A stretch of DNA of 64,000 nucleotides from Acidobacteriota bacterium (GTDB lineage Bacteria; Acidobacteriota; Blastocatellia; Pyrinomonadales; Pyrinomonadaceae): contig JAEWFC010000023.1 of NCBI GenBank assembly GCA_023389035.1, positions 310,001-374,000 of the forward strand. Direction: 5' to 3'. Each line of letters opens with the position of its first letter. Positions within the stretch are counted from its first letter, which is position 1. A program made the translations under genes and the position numbers. The notes beneath the pieces are model-generated. The model made no database searches. It saw only the letters and a program-made list of their open reading frames with translations, and was not told where the DNA came from. Of this stretch, positions 43,343-53,660 are shown one piece after another.

Positions 43343-44209
43343 TTACGGCTTCGCAAATAGCCCGTCGTCAACTTTTTGTCCGAAGGTGATCGTACCGACC
43401 TCTTGCTCTTCGAGCACCTTGTCACCCGACGACAGTACGGATTGAAACGGATAAAGCGTGCCTTGTGCGTAGTTATAATCGTAAAACTTCCGCCGGTAAT
43501 CGACACCTGCCGACGTGTAATCGAGCATCATTACCCGAAAGCTCTTCACGCTGACATAATACCGCGTACGGCGTCCGAGCTTATCGGTCATGTCGAGAAG
43601 GTGATACTCGACGCCAAAGATCTTTTCACGTCCCCCGAGAACCAGCTCGGCACCGGATTCCTTATATCGAAGCAACGCATCGATGCTGTGGAAGAGCTTG
43701 TCGCGAAACGCCTGTGCGGCGTCTTCATTCGGGATAAATGACGATTCGTTGAAGACTGTGAAGAGCTCGTTTCCGTCAAAGATCAGAGAGAACCGCACGT
43801 TCGGAAACTGCTGATCGATGCGTGTCTTTTCGATCTCGTCTGCTCCTCTGAGAAACCATCGCTGATATGTCGCAGTCTCGGATTTTCCTGCGGCGTTGGT
43901 TACGGTGATCTTGCCGCGTTCGGTCGCGGTCTTTCGAATGTGGTTGAGTGTAGTTCGGCCGTTAGGAAAACCGTAGATGGCGATAACAAGTTCTGCGACC
44001 TGTTCGGCTGTCAGGTTTCCCGATGAGATCTTAGCAGCGGATACGGCCGCCTCGACCTTTTTCTCATCGCTCGCGACGTCGGGATTCGCCGGCGTCGGGG
44101 CAGGCCTCGGGGTTTGCGACCATGCGGGAACCGCGAGTACAAATAGCAATCCGAGTCCTGCGATCAGGCGCAAATATGTTTTTTCCAAGAAAAAGGTCCT
44201 CAACATCAT
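43343..44209 (-). CDS. Secreted LolA-like protein
   Basis: This 288-residue protein starts MMLRTFFLEKTYLRLIAGLG at ATG 44209; the signal segment continues to WSQTP. The mature region has helical NLTAEQVAELVIAIYGFPNG followed by beta-rich stretches (RFSLIFDGNELFTVF, EYHLLDMTDKLGRRTRYYVS), a LolA-type half-barrel pattern like the two other such proteins in this window. The function is unknown. Longer in-frame starts exist but lack ribosome sites. A clear terminator follows. Confidence 0.78.
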   Translation of the reverse strand: MMLRTFFLEKTYLRLIAGLGLLFVLAVPAWSQTPRPAPTPANPDVASDEKKVEAAVSAAKISSGNLTAEQVAELVIAIYGFPNGRTTLNHIRKTATERGKITVTNAAGKSETATYQRWFLRGADEIEKTRIDQQFPNVRFSLIFDGNELFTVFNESSFIPNEDAAQAFRDKLFHSIDALLRYKESGAELVLGGREKIFGVEYHLLDMTDKLGRRTRYYVSVKSFRVMMLDYTSAGVDYRRKFYDYNYAQGTLYPFQSVLSSGDKVLEEQEVGTITFGQKVDDGLFAKP

Positions 44210-44378
44210 TCGATTTTCGATAAAGGCGGATTGTAGCATAAAGGAACGCTGTCGGGCAGTTTTGGTATCAGGGCAAACTGCAATTACTGATGACATTTGC
44301 TATTAAAAAGATGCACCGGATGTGCATTTCCGCCGCCGTTGACTAAACGCGTTCGACACGATCCGACTCGATAAATAC

Positions 44379-44840
44379 ATGTTTCACGTCGCACTCTACG
44401 AACCTGAGATACCGCCGAATACCGGCAACATCGCGCGCCTTTGCGCAGCGACCGGCACCGCCCTGCATATCGTCGGTGTCACCGGTTTCCGTATGGATGA
44501 TCGAACACTAAAGCGTGCAGGGCTGGACTATTGGGACCACGTCGAGCTTTCCAGGCACAACGAGATCGCTGATCTCTATTCGGCACTTCCCTCGTCTCGA
44601 TTCGTTTATCTAACGACTAAAGCTCAGACGCCGTACACCGAATGGAGCTTTCAGGCGGAGGATTGCCTTGTTTTCGGACCGGAAACTCGAGGCCTTCCGG
44701 AAGCCATTTTGTCTGCCAATTCCGACCGGCTTCTCACAATACCAATGCCCGGGACCGCGGTTCGAAGCCTCAACCTTTCGACCGCCGTCGGCATCGTACT
44801 CTATGAGGCGATCCGACAGTCAGTGATCGCTCGAAAATAG
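44379..44840 (+). CDS. trmL: TrmL tRNA (cytidine/uridine-34)-2'-O-methyltransferase
   Basis: This 153-residue SPOUT methyltransferase begins FHVALYEPEIPPNTGNIARL, with LCAATGTALHIVG, then CLVFGPETRGLP and IPMPGTAVRSLNLSTAVGI, the trefoil-knot SAM-binding site. These match TrmL (YibK), which methylates the wobble ribose of tRNA-Leu in the cytoplasm. Length is normal. It is surrounded by unrelated genes and is probably monocistronic. ATG 44379 is the only sensible start. Confidence 0.95.
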   Translation: MFHVALYEPEIPPNTGNIARLCAATGTALHIVGVTGFRMDDRTLKRAGLDYWDHVELSRHNEIADLYSALPSSRFVYLTTKAQTPYTEWSFQAEDCLVFGPETRGLPEAILSANSDRLLTIPMPGTAVRSLNLSTAVGIVLYEAIRQSVIARK

Positions 44841-44951
44841 CGTAACAACACCGAATTAAAGCGTTTTCAGGCATCTATTTGCCCTTGGATATCTTCAAAT
44901 GACTACCGTCGTTATTGACGGTGAGATTAATGGAAGGAGAGAACTTGGGTA

Positions 44952-45506
44952 ATGAAATTATATACGAGATTCATAGCATTTACCTTTGCTATTTTTGCTT
45001 TTTCATTCGTGAACGTGAGTGCTCAGGGCCTTTCCGGTGACGCGGCGGCCACTACAGCACTCGGGCAGCAGGTGTTTAAAAAGATCCTTCGCCTGCCCTA
45101 CTACGAGGTTTACGACCACATCGGTTTTTCGATCGATGGAAGCACCGTCACGTTGACCGGTAAAGTCAGGAACGGCGTGAACCGCTCGGATGCGAAAGCT
45201 GCGGTCGAGCGGATACCGGGTGTGACAAACGTCATCAACAATATCGAGATCTTGCCGCCTTCGCGGTTCGACGATGATATTCGCCGGGCACTTTATGCAC
45301 GAATAGCTAATACCGGCGGCCTTTCGGGCTATATCTGGCCCAACAATCCGGCGGTCCGCCTGATCGTCGATAACGGCCGCATATCTCTCGAAGGCACGGT
45401 CCGGCATCGGGGCGATTACGACACGATGAACATCATCGCACGCTCGATCCCGAATTCGTTCGCAGTGACGAACAATCTTCAGATCGAGAACGATCGGCCT
45501 AATTAA
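44952..45506 (+). CDS. Secreted protein with two BON domains
   Basis: This 184-residue protein has signal peptide MKLYTRFIAFTFAIFAFSFVNVSAQ. It then has two BON domains: residues about 50-100 (HIGFSIDGSTVTLTGKVRNG and VTNVINNIEILP) and about 112-178 (RLIVDNGRISLEGTVRHRGD, FAVTNNLQIE). BON domains bind phospholipid membranes in periplasmic or outer-membrane proteins such as OsmY. A ribosome site (GGAAGGAG) lies upstream. It is followed by a clear terminator. Confidence 0.9.
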   Translation: MKLYTRFIAFTFAIFAFSFVNVSAQGLSGDAAATTALGQQVFKKILRLPYYEVYDHIGFSIDGSTVTLTGKVRNGVNRSDAKAAVERIPGVTNVINNIEILPPSRFDDDIRRALYARIANTGGLSGYIWPNNPAVRLIVDNGRISLEGTVRHRGDYDTMNIIARSIPNSFAVTNNLQIENDRPN

Positions 45507-45540
45507 GCGGCCTGAAAACATTGGTTTGTTCCGCCAATTA

Positions 45541-45576
45541 GATCGGCAGAGCCCATCTCTGCCGGTCGTTTTTTTG
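45541..45576 (+). terminator. Rho-independent terminator after the BON gene
   Basis: GATCGGCAGAG and CTCTGCCGGTC form an 11-bp stem with one G-U pair and a five-base loop, followed by GTTTTTTTG. It lies 35 bp past the BON stop codon and upstream of typA. Confidence 0.88.
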
Positions 45577-45646
45577 TTTTAAAGGTTGCCTTTTGGGCTG
45601 CAATCAATCATTATTTCCGTTTGCTTTCAGGCAGCTTTTTACATCA

Positions 45647-47457
<1,811 letters not shown>

Positions 47458-47461
<4 letters not shown>

Positions 47462-47964
47462 GAGTTTCTCGTATTCTTTTTTCGGGGGCGCACTGGCTGC
47501 TCGACGCCCTCGAAAAAATATCCGCCGCCCAATACTTTTCGGCGGATCTCGTCGATTATCTTCCGTTTATCACGAGTTTCCGCGAAACGTTTCACCTGCT
47601 TGATCTGTTCAGGTGTGCCGCCGCCTGCGACAGACTGCCATTCGACAAGCTTACCGCTCCACGCAACGATCTCAACCAAAAGCGGTATCAGCTCAAGTCC
47701 CTTTTCGGTCAGCGAATAATGGTCCTTGCGTCGATCGGTCGGGTGAGGCTCACGTCTTAGTATTCCGTTTTCCTCCATCTGCGAAAGCCGCGACGCCAGA
47801 ATATTGGTCGCTATGCCCTCATCGGACCGCAGGAACTCGCCGTAGGTCTTTTTTCCCCAAAACACAATATCCCTAACGATCAGGAGCGACCATTTGTCTC
47901 CAAATGTCTCGAGCCCGAAGTTTACGGGACAATTCGAACGAAGTTCGTCAGTGGGCACTGTCAT
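47458..47964 (-). CDS. HxlR-family winged-helix transcriptional regulator
   Basis: This 168-residue protein contains CPVNFGLETFGDKWSLLIVR, RDIVFWGKKTYGEFLRS and LASRLSQMEENGILRRE, the HxlR DNA-binding domain, followed by DYHYSLTEKGLELIPLL-type residues. The Cys in the N-terminal CPVN is the redox-sensitive position of many HxlR members. An extra C-terminal segment of about 55 residues is Lys/Arg-rich. It is divergent from the VOC-SnoaL genes and probably controls them. Candidate operator repeats lie in the intergenic region. Confidence 0.9.
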
Positions 47965-47983
47965 CTCAGTCTCTATTGTAACA

Positions 47984-48025
47984 CACTTGCACTTTGCAAT
48001 TTATATTACTTGCATTGGACAAGTG
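47984..48025. promoter_or_regulatory. Candidate HxlR operator in the divergent promoter region
   Basis: The sequence CACTTGCA (47984-47991) is repeated as ACTTGCA (48008-48014). ACTTG and CAAGT form an inverted pair at 48008-48024. The region lies between the HxlR start and the VOC gene. HxlR proteins bind such short inverted repeats, so this is a plausible operator; no consensus for this family member is known to me. Confidence 0.4.
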
Positions 48026-48067
48026 ATTGCGTTATGGTAAAGACTCATTAAATCCACGGAGAAAGTT

Positions 48068-48463
48068 ATGTTCAAGGACAACAGGGTATTCAGCAGCTTT
48101 TCGGTAGACGACCTCGGTGCTGCGAGAGATTTCTATGGCGGAAAACTCGGGCTCGACGTTATCACCGAGCAAGAAGGCCTTGCCATAAAGCTCGCTGGCG
48201 GAGCCGATCTGTTCATTTATCCGAAGAAAGACCACCAGCCCGCGACGTTCACGCTGCTCAATTTCAAGGTGTCGAACATCGACGAGGCTGTAGATGAGCT
48301 GATAAGCGCCGGTATCTCGCTCGAAACTTTTGGAGGCGACATCCAAACGGACGCGAAAGGCATCTTTCGTGGGAAAGAGATGAATTTGGGACCGAACATC
48401 GCGTGGTTCCGTGATCCGGCCGGAAACTTTCTATCGGTGGTGGAGTCCTCCCATATTAGTTAA
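48068..48463 (+). CDS. VOC-superfamily (glyoxalase-like) protein
   Basis: This 131-residue protein with one beta-alpha-beta-beta-beta module pair starts FKDNRVFSSFSVDDLGAARD, with FYGGKLGLDVITEQEGLA and WFRDPAGNFLSVVESS. This is the VOC (vicinal oxygen chelate) fold used by glyoxalases, dioxygenases and resistance proteins. The metal ligands are not clearly conserved, so it may bind rather than catalyse. GGAGAAAG precedes ATG 48068. Together with the next gene it forms a unit divergent from hxlR. Confidence 0.88.
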   Translation: MFKDNRVFSSFSVDDLGAARDFYGGKLGLDVITEQEGLAIKLAGGADLFIYPKKDHQPATFTLLNFKVSNIDEAVDELISAGISLETFGGDIQTDAKGIFRGKEMNLGPNIAWFRDPAGNFLSVVESSHIS

Positions 48464-48494
48464 CGACGCAATTCTAAATACAAAGGAGATACAA

Positions 48495-48866
48495 ATGTCA
48501 CAAAGCAAAAAGGACATCGTTCAGAAGATCAATGACTCATTCGCAGCTGGAAGCTCGGACGGCTTTCTCGAGTTCTGCACCGACGACATCACGTGGAAAA
48601 TGGTCGGCGAGCCAGAGGTGAAAGGAAAACAGGCCGTTCGCGAATTCATGGCGTCGAACGGAGGAATGGAGCCGCCGAAATTTACCGTGGACAAGATCGT
48701 TGCCGAGGGCGATTCTGCCGTCTGCTGGGGCGATATGACGATGGGGCATGACGCCTACTCCTATTGCGACGTGTACACGTTCGACGGAGATAAGGTGCGT
48801 GAGCTGCGGGCATTCGTGGTCAAGCACAAATCCGCAGATGCCGAAAATAAGAGCGCGACGGCGTAA
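48495..48866 (+). CDS. SnoaL-like (NTF2-fold) protein
   Basis: This 123-residue protein starts MSQSKKDIVQKINDSFAAGS, with FTDDITWKMVGEPE-type residues, CWGDMTMGHDAYSYCDVYTF and VRELRAFVV, the NTF2/SnoaL cone fold. Such proteins are small-molecule binding or isomerase enzymes. A strong AAAGGAGAT precedes ATG 48495. It follows the VOC gene by 31 bp and is likely co-transcribed with it. The ligand is unknown. Confidence 0.87.
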   Translation: MSQSKKDIVQKINDSFAAGSSDGFLEFCTDDITWKMVGEPEVKGKQAVREFMASNGGMEPPKFTVDKIVAEGDSAVCWGDMTMGHDAYSYCDVYTFDGDKVRELRAFVVKHKSADAENKSATA

Positions 48867-48878
48867 GACGACCGTGTT

Positions 48879-48934
48879 TTGACAGGCAAATATTTGTCTG
48901 TTAGTTTACTACCTGGTTAATTAACTATATAGTA
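48879..48934 (+). promoter_or_regulatory. Promoter and candidate ArsR operator
   Basis: TTGACA (48879-48884) is a consensus -35 box upstream of arsR-like 48937, though the downstream -10 is weak. The 20-bp near-palindrome ACAGGCAAATATTTGTCTGT (48882-48901, one mismatched pair) overlaps it, and the palindrome ACTATATAGT ends at 48934, two bases before the ATG. These are well placed for autoregulation by the ArsR-family product. Confidence 0.5.
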
Positions 48935-48936
48935 AA

Positions 48937-49314
48937 ATGCTTTCTCGATCAGACCGATTGGACATCACATTTTCAGCACTCGCCGATCCGACGAGGAGAG
49001 CGATCCTCGCTCGTCTATCGACGGGCGAAGCGTCCGTCACGGAACTCGCGAAACCGCTGAAGATGACGATGCCGGCGGTAACAAAGCACCTTAAGGTCCT
49101 GCAGAAAGCGGGCCTGATCAGACAGGAACGCAGGGCACAGTGGCGGCCCTGCTATCTTGTCGCTGAGCCTCTGAAGGAAGCTTCGGATTGGGTCGATCAG
49201 TACCGAAAGTTCTGGGAACAGAGCCTAGACCGGCTGGAGATCTACCTTCAACAACTACAGCAGCAAGCCGATCCGCCGAAAAAGCGGCAGCGAAAGAAAG
49301 CACCGAAGAAATGA
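48937..49314 (+). CDS. ArsR-family winged-helix regulator
   Basis: This 125-residue protein has FSALADPTRRAILARLSTGE, VTELAKPLKMTMPAVTKHLKVL and LIRQERRAQWRPCYL, the typical ArsR/SmtB helix-turn-helix of the family that pairs with SRPBCC genes. No metal-binding cysteine cluster is present, so it is not a metal sensor of the classical kind. The C-terminus is Lys/Arg-rich (KKRQRKKAPKK). It overlaps the SRPBCC gene by ATGA and probably represses the cluster, including its own promoter. Confidence 0.92.
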   Translation: MLSRSDRLDITFSALADPTRRAILARLSTGEASVTELAKPLKMTMPAVTKHLKVLQKAGLIRQERRAQWRPCYLVAEPLKEASDWVDQYRKFWEQSLDRLEIYLQQLQQQADPPKKRQRKKAPKK

Positions 49315-49796
49315 CAGCAGCAGCAAACAAACCTACGGCCGGCGACACGGACCGCGAGATCATGGAGACGCGTGTCTTAAATGCACCTCGCGAACTAGTC
49401 TGGCGGGCGTGGACCGATCCGGCCCACATCTCAAACTGGTGGGGGCCAGATGGATTCACGACTACAACAGAAACAATGGACGTCAGGCCGGGCGGTCTCT
49501 GGCTGCACGTAATGCATGGGCCTGATGGCACGGATTATCCAAATCGCACCGAGTACATAGAAGTGCAGGAACCGGCTCGGATCGTATATCGCAATTCCGG
49601 AAACACGAAAGAACGGTCGGACGTGAGCTTTGTCTCGCATATCGATCTGATCGATCTCAACGGACGAACGGAGATCAGGATCCGCCTTGTGTTTGATTCA
49701 GCAGAGATGCGTGACGCAGCAGCCCGAGAATATGGAGCGGTCGAAGGACTGCAGCAAATGCTGGTGCGGCTCGATCGTTATCTACCGAACTATTAG
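49311..49796 (+). CDS. SRPBCC (AHSA1-like) domain protein
   Basis: This 161-residue protein has ETRVLNAPRELVWRAWTDPA, a WWGPDGF motif and MRDAAAREYGAVEGLQQML near the end, the SRPBCC helix-grip fold with a deep ligand pocket. The start ATG overlaps the ArsR stop by four bases. SRPBCC proteins adjacent to ArsR regulators form a widespread gene pair of unknown function. Two more SRPBCC genes follow in this cluster. Confidence 0.9.
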   Translation: MTAAANKPTAGDTDREIMETRVLNAPRELVWRAWTDPAHISNWWGPDGFTTTTETMDVRPGGLWLHVMHGPDGTDYPNRTEYIEVQEPARIVYRNSGNTKERSDVSFVSHIDLIDLNGRTEIRIRLVFDSAEMRDAAAREYGAVEGLQQMLVRLDRYLPNY

Positions 49797-49821
49797 CAAG
49801 ATCTACTTTAGGAGCAAAAAT

Positions 49822-50328
49822 ATGACTGCAGCAGTTGAGACCGAAAAGAAGAGTAATTCAAAAGATGTCGTGATCGTCCGCGAGTTTTCGGCCCCGCGTG
49901 ATCTGGTATGGGCCGCTTGGACCGAGACAGAGCACATCGAGAAATGGTTCGGACCAAAGGGCTTTACAACACGTGTCATTTCAAACGATTGGCATGTCGG
50001 CGGCACCAACGAATATGTAATGGTCGGCCCCGACGGCACCGAATATCCGGGAAAGGGCGTGATCATCGAGATCGATCCGAAGAACAAGATCGTCTCAACG
50101 GACGAATTCGGCGAGGATTTCATCGAGTCGAATCCCGGCATGGACCTTCCGACGGGCATGACCACCACTGCAGTTTTCGATGATCTCGGAGACCGGTGCC
50201 GGCTGACGCTGACGATCTCACACCCGACGGTCGAGGATCGTATAAAGCACGAGAAGATCGGCGTGGTCGACGGTTGGGGTTCGAGCTTCGACAAACTCGA
50301 CGAATACCTGGCACAGATCAGGAACTGA
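49822..50328 (+). CDS. SRPBCC (AHSA1-like) domain protein
   Basis: This 168-residue protein has VREFSAPRDLVWAAWTETEH, WFGPKGFTTR and DRCRLTLTISHPTVEDRI, with C-terminal GWGSSFDKLDEYLAQI. It is a paralogue of the preceding protein. AGGAG precedes ATG 49822. It probably binds a hydrophobic ligand, possibly a lipid or secondary metabolite. It is followed by a strong hairpin that may end the first transcription unit. Confidence 0.9.
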   Translation: MTAAVETEKKSNSKDVVIVREFSAPRDLVWAAWTETEHIEKWFGPKGFTTRVISNDWHVGGTNEYVMVGPDGTEYPGKGVIIEIDPKNKIVSTDEFGEDFIESNPGMDLPTGMTTTAVFDDLGDRCRLTLTISHPTVEDRIKHEKIGVVDGWGSSFDKLDEYLAQIRN

Positions 50329-50350
50329 TCGTTCTAAAACATTTTATCCG

Positions 50351-50388
50351 ACTACTCGGGCGGCGTGGCGAAATGTCGCCCGGGTGGT
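50351..50388 (+). terminator. Strong stem-loop after the second SRPBCC gene
   Basis: The 12-base arms ACTACTCGGGCG and CGCCCGGGTGGT pair with two G-U wobbles and a 14-base loop, then TTTCGT follows. It is a good RNA stem but has a poor U tract, so it may attenuate rather than fully stop transcription into the PhnB-like gene. Confidence 0.55.
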
Positions 50389-50423
50389 TTCGTCATTAAT
50401 TTCAAGTCAAAGGAGACAGAGCA

Positions 50424-50867
50424 ATGGCTTCAGTACACCCATATCTTAATTTTGCAGGTAATACAGAAGAGGCATTTAACTTCTACAAGTCGGTTTTCGG
50501 CGGCGAGTTTCAGGCAGTGATGCGATTTGGTGAAACGCCCGGTTGCGACGAATCGCCGATCGCGGAGAACGAAAAGGACAAGATCGCACACATCGCTCTC
50601 CCGCTCGGGACGGAAGGGACGATGCTGATGGCGACGGATTCGCTGGAATCGATGGGTCAAAAGCTGACTGTCGGTAACAATTTCTCGATAACATATAATC
50701 CGGACTCGAAGGAAGAAGCCGACCGCCTGTTCACGGCTCTCGGCGACGGCGGGACGGTTATTATGCCGATCGCCGATACCTTTTGGAACGCGTATTGGGG
50801 ATGCCTGACGGACCGGTTCGGGGTAAATTGGATGATCAATTACGACACCTCGAATGCGACCGCATAG
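50424..50867 (+). CDS. PhnB-like VOC-superfamily protein
   Basis: This 147-residue protein starts MASVHPYLNFAGNTEEAFNF, with FYKSVFGGEFQAVMRFGE, IAHIALPLG, LTVGNNFSITYNPDS and WNAYWGCLTDRFGVNWMI, the PhnB/YjdN glyoxalase-like family. Members are small VOC-fold proteins with no proven activity, often next to SRPBCC genes. A ribosome site (AAAGGAGAC) lies upstream. Confidence 0.92.
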   Translation: MASVHPYLNFAGNTEEAFNFYKSVFGGEFQAVMRFGETPGCDESPIAENEKDKIAHIALPLGTEGTMLMATDSLESMGQKLTVGNNFSITYNPDSKEEADRLFTALGDGGTVIMPIADTFWNAYWGCLTDRFGVNWMINYDTSNATA

Positions 50868-50934
50868 CTGCCTGGTGTTCGGGAACTAATTAGGATCCGC
50901 ATCCGTATTTTTCAGAATTAGAGAACCTTTGCGC

Positions 50935-51393
50935 ATGTCATCACCTAGAACTGCAGCCGGCAGAGAGTTGGTGATCGAGCGGATCTTCGATGCTCCGCGC
51001 GATCTTGTATTTGAGGTATGGACCCACCCAAAGCATCTTGCGAATTGGTGGGGCCCAAAGGATTTCACCTTACCGCACTGCGAGATCGAGTTTCGCGTCG
51101 GCGGCTATTACCGCTTCTGCATGTGCTCGCCGGAAGGCGAAAAGCATTGGGTCTCCGGCGTTTATCGGCAGATAGTAACGCCGGAACTCATTGAAAAGAC
51201 CTGGAAGCGTGAGTATGAATCAGGCGAGATCTGGTGCGACACCCTGCTATCACTCGCTTTTAGTGAGATCGGAGCGAAAACTAAGTTCCGGCTTCATCAG
51301 ACCGGATTTATCGACCCTGATCACCTCGAGAAGCACCGGGGCGGCTGGGGACAATGCATTGAGCGGCTCGCCGAATACGTTCAGGTCGCATAA
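50935..51393 (+). CDS. SRPBCC (AHSA1-like) domain protein
   Basis: This 152-residue protein has IERIFDAPRDLVFEVWTHPK, WWGPKDFTLP, VGGYYRFCMCSPEGE and GGWGQCIERLAEYV. It is the third AHSA1-type protein in the cluster and is most similar in layout to the first. I used ATG 50935 rather than the TTG at 50929. It precedes the DoxX-like gene by 18 bp. The ligand is unknown. Confidence 0.9.
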   Translation: MSSPRTAAGRELVIERIFDAPRDLVFEVWTHPKHLANWWGPKDFTLPHCEIEFRVGGYYRFCMCSPEGEKHWVSGVYRQIVTPELIEKTWKREYESGEIWCDTLLSLAFSEIGAKTKFRLHQTGFIDPDHLEKHRGGWGQCIERLAEYVQVA

Positions 51394-51411
51394 GGACAGG
51401 AGAAATTTACT

Positions 51412-51801
51412 ATGAAGATCGCGGTGATCATTGTACGCACGCTGGTGGGCCTGCTGTTTCTGTTCGCATCGCTCGCTTATTTTTTCGATCTTGTAACGCC
51501 GCCACCGATGGAAGGAGCTAACAAGATGTTCAATGAAGGCCTGGCGGCATCTGGTTACTTTTTCACTTTGCTAAAGATTACCGAGCTCGTCTGTGCCATC
51601 CTGCTATTGATCGGACGTTACGTGCCTCTGGCGTTGGTTATACTCTCGCCGATAGTTGTAAACATACTTTTTGTGCATATATTCCTTGCTCCGGAAGGAC
51701 TGCCGATCGCGATATTTCTGGTGATCGCGTTTATCTTTCTGGCCTGGTACTATCGCGAAAATTTCAGGGGCGTTCTTGCAGCCAGGGAAATAGGAGCGTA
51801 G
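51412..51801 (+). CDS. DoxX-like membrane protein
   Basis: This 129-residue protein has four hydrophobic segments (IIVRTLVGLLFLFASLAYFF, YFFTLLKITELVCAILLLIG, LALVILSPIVVNILFVHIFL and IAIFLVIAFIFLAW). The PxxG-like start and EL-C segment match DoxX/DUF4870-type membrane proteins. AGGAG precedes ATG 51412. It is embedded in the SRPBCC cluster and followed 2 bp later by the DUF1428 gene. DoxX proteins can be thiol-oxidation partners, but that role is not shown here. Confidence 0.85.
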   Translation: MKIAVIIVRTLVGLLFLFASLAYFFDLVTPPPMEGANKMFNEGLAASGYFFTLLKITELVCAILLLIGRYVPLALVILSPIVVNILFVHIFLAPEGLPIAIFLVIAFIFLAWYYRENFRGVLAAREIGA

Positions 51802-51803
51802 GT

Positions 51804-52160
51804 ATGTCGAGATATTCAGACGTGTATTTGGTTCCAATGAGGGAAGACAACGTCGCGGCCTATAAGAAAATGGCCACCTCGGTGGGCAAGGTGTTTATGA
51901 AGCACGGGGCCCTACGATATCGCGAATATATCGCTTCGGACCTTGCGGCCGAGGGCGTCGTACCCTTTACCGAGCTTCTAGAGCTTAAACCTGGGGAAAC
52001 GGCGATCTTCGCGGCCGTCGAATTCAAGTCGGAGGCTCATCGCAACTCCGTGATGAAGAAGGTATTCGCTGATCCAGCGATGATACCGCCTGAGGGCGAT
52101 CCGCTATTCGACTGTACGCGGATGGTGTATGGCGGCTTTAAGATACTGGTTGATCTCTAG
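51804..52160 (+). CDS. DUF1428 (YbaA-like) family protein
   Basis: This 118-residue protein starts SRYSDVYLVPMREDNVAAYK, with ALRYREYIASDLAAE, FAAVEFKSEAHRNSVMKKVF and FDCTRMVYGGFKILVDL, the ferredoxin-like dimeric fold of DUF1428. The function is unknown. The gene follows the DoxX-like gene by two bases and is probably in the same operon. Such small proteins commonly accompany AHSA1/PhnB clusters. Confidence 0.9.
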   Translation: MSRYSDVYLVPMREDNVAAYKKMATSVGKVFMKHGALRYREYIASDLAAEGVVPFTELLELKPGETAIFAAVEFKSEAHRNSVMKKVFADPAMIPPEGDPLFDCTRMVYGGFKILVDL

Positions 52161-52202
52161 GTTTCGCTGACCGGCGGGTCTATACTGGTCACTTGATCAA
52201 AA

Positions 52203-53660
52203 ATGGCTGAGCCCGGTACACAGGTTTCCGTTGAAGCAGAAGAGGCGATAGAACCGCCTCGGCCGAAGTCGCGATACGACCGCTCGATCGTCGAGGGGCC
52301 GCTCGGACGCGCCGTTTGGAAGATCGCTTGGCCGACGATGCTAACGAATGTGATCGCCGGGCTACAGGGACTGGTCGATCACATTGTTGTTGGGAACATG
52401 GTCGGGTATCAGGGGAACGCCGCGATCGGCATCAGCTGGCAGATCTTTCTTGTAGTGATCGTTTTCATTTCGTCGCTCTTTACCGGGATGAGCGTGCTTG
52501 TCGCTAGATTTGCGGGTGCCGGCAATGAGGAAAAGGTTGACCGCACGGTCTACCAGGCGTTTCTGACGGCGATCATAATCTCGCTCGGAATAATGGCTCC
52601 GGTCGGATATTTCGCCTCGCCGTGGCTGCTAGATCTCGTGAACGCCGAGGCGGGCGTAAAGGCCGAGGCACTTCCCTACCTGCGGATCACATTCATTTTC
52701 AGTCAGGGTTTATTGGTCTTTTTCATGTTGAGCGGCGCTCTGCGTTCGGCCGGTGATGCACGGACCCCGATGGTGCTTGGGATCGTCATGACGGTGCTGA
52801 ATCTGGTACTGAATGTCGTGCTGATCGCCGGGCTCGGGCCGATACCGGCATTCGGGACCGCAGGTGCGGCGATGGGCACAAGCATCGCTTCGGGCTCTGT
52901 CGCGTTGTACGCTCTGTGGCGACTGCTCCACGGTGGGTGGGTCATTTCGTTTCCGAAAGGCGGTAGCTACAAACCCGACTGGGCGATAATTCGTTCGATA
53001 TTCAAATTCGGTTTGCCAACCGGATTTCAAGGCATCGCGATGAACATCGGCGGTGTAGCAATGCTCGCGTTTATTGGCTCGCTGGCTCAAAGTGCGGCGG
53101 CACAGGCCGCGTTTGCGATCTCATACACACAGCTTTTTTCACTTGTGACGTGGACGTCGGTCGGGTTAATGGGTGCGGCGGCGTCGGTCGCCGGGCAGAA
53201 TCTCGGTGCGGGTCATCCTGACCGCGCAAACTCCGCTGTTCACATCGCTGCTCGATACGGAATGGTTGGGGCAGCGTTTCTCGGGTTCTTCTTTTTCTTT
53301 TTCCCGGAACAGCTGCTTGGATTTTTTGGAATGGAAGAGCCTGCGGTGCTTGCGATCGGCACGCAGCTTCTTCGTGTGCTGAGTATCTCCGGCTTGTTCA
53401 TCTCGGCGGCATTGACGTACACCGGCGGCCTTCAGGGAACAGGCGACACGAAAAGCCCGCTCTATATTTCTATTATCTCTCAGCTGGTCTTGCCGCTGGC
53501 GATATGTGCGATACTGCAGCAGACGGTCGGCCTACAGGCCATCCACATTTGGCTCGCTATCCTCGCCGGCCACGTCACACGTTTCCTGCTTAGTTTCATT
53601 AGATTCAACCAAGGCCGCTGGCGAAACATCGCCGTCGACATCACCGTCAGCCCGAACTGA
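52203..53660 (+). CDS. MATE-family efflux transporter
   Basis: This 485-residue protein has twelve hydrophobic segments in two homologous halves. The first is VWKIAWPTMLTNVIAGLQGL and the second begins near IFKFGLPTGFQGIAMNIGG. SPLYISIISQLVLPLAI and similar stretches are typical of the MATE/NorM fold. Such transporters export cationic drugs or metabolites using Na+ or H+. It ends the regulator-rich cluster, so it may be the effector of the upstream regulators. Promoter and terminator are not obvious. The last 130 bp overlap an antisense open frame. Confidence 0.93.
   Translation: MAEPGTQVSVEAEEAIEPPRPKSRYDRSIVEGPLGRAVWKIAWPTMLTNVIAGLQGLVDHIVVGNMVGYQGNAAIGISWQIFLVVIVFISSLFTGMSVLVARFAGAGNEEKVDRTVYQAFLTAIIISLGIMAPVGYFASPWLLDLVNAEAGVKAEALPYLRITFIFSQGLLVFFMLSGALRSAGDARTPMVLGIVMTVLNLVLNVVLIAGLGPIPAFGTAGAAMGTSIASGSVALYALWRLLHGGWVISFPKGGSYKPDWAIIRSIFKFGLPTGFQGIAMNIGGVAMLAFIGSLAQSAAAQAAFAISYTQLFSLVTWTSVGLMGAAASVAGQNLGAGHPDRANSAVHIAARYGMVGAAFLGFFFFFFPEQLLGFFGMEEPAVLAIGTQLLRVLSISGLFISAALTYTGGLQGTGDTKSPLYISIISQLVLPLAICAILQQTVGLQAIHIWLAILAGHVTRFLLSFIRFNQGRWRNIAVDITVSPN

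Noticed and set aside
48937..49314. Metal-sensing ArsR/SmtB
   Set aside because: No cysteine or histidine metal-binding cluster is present; the partner genes are SRPBCC, not metal transporters.
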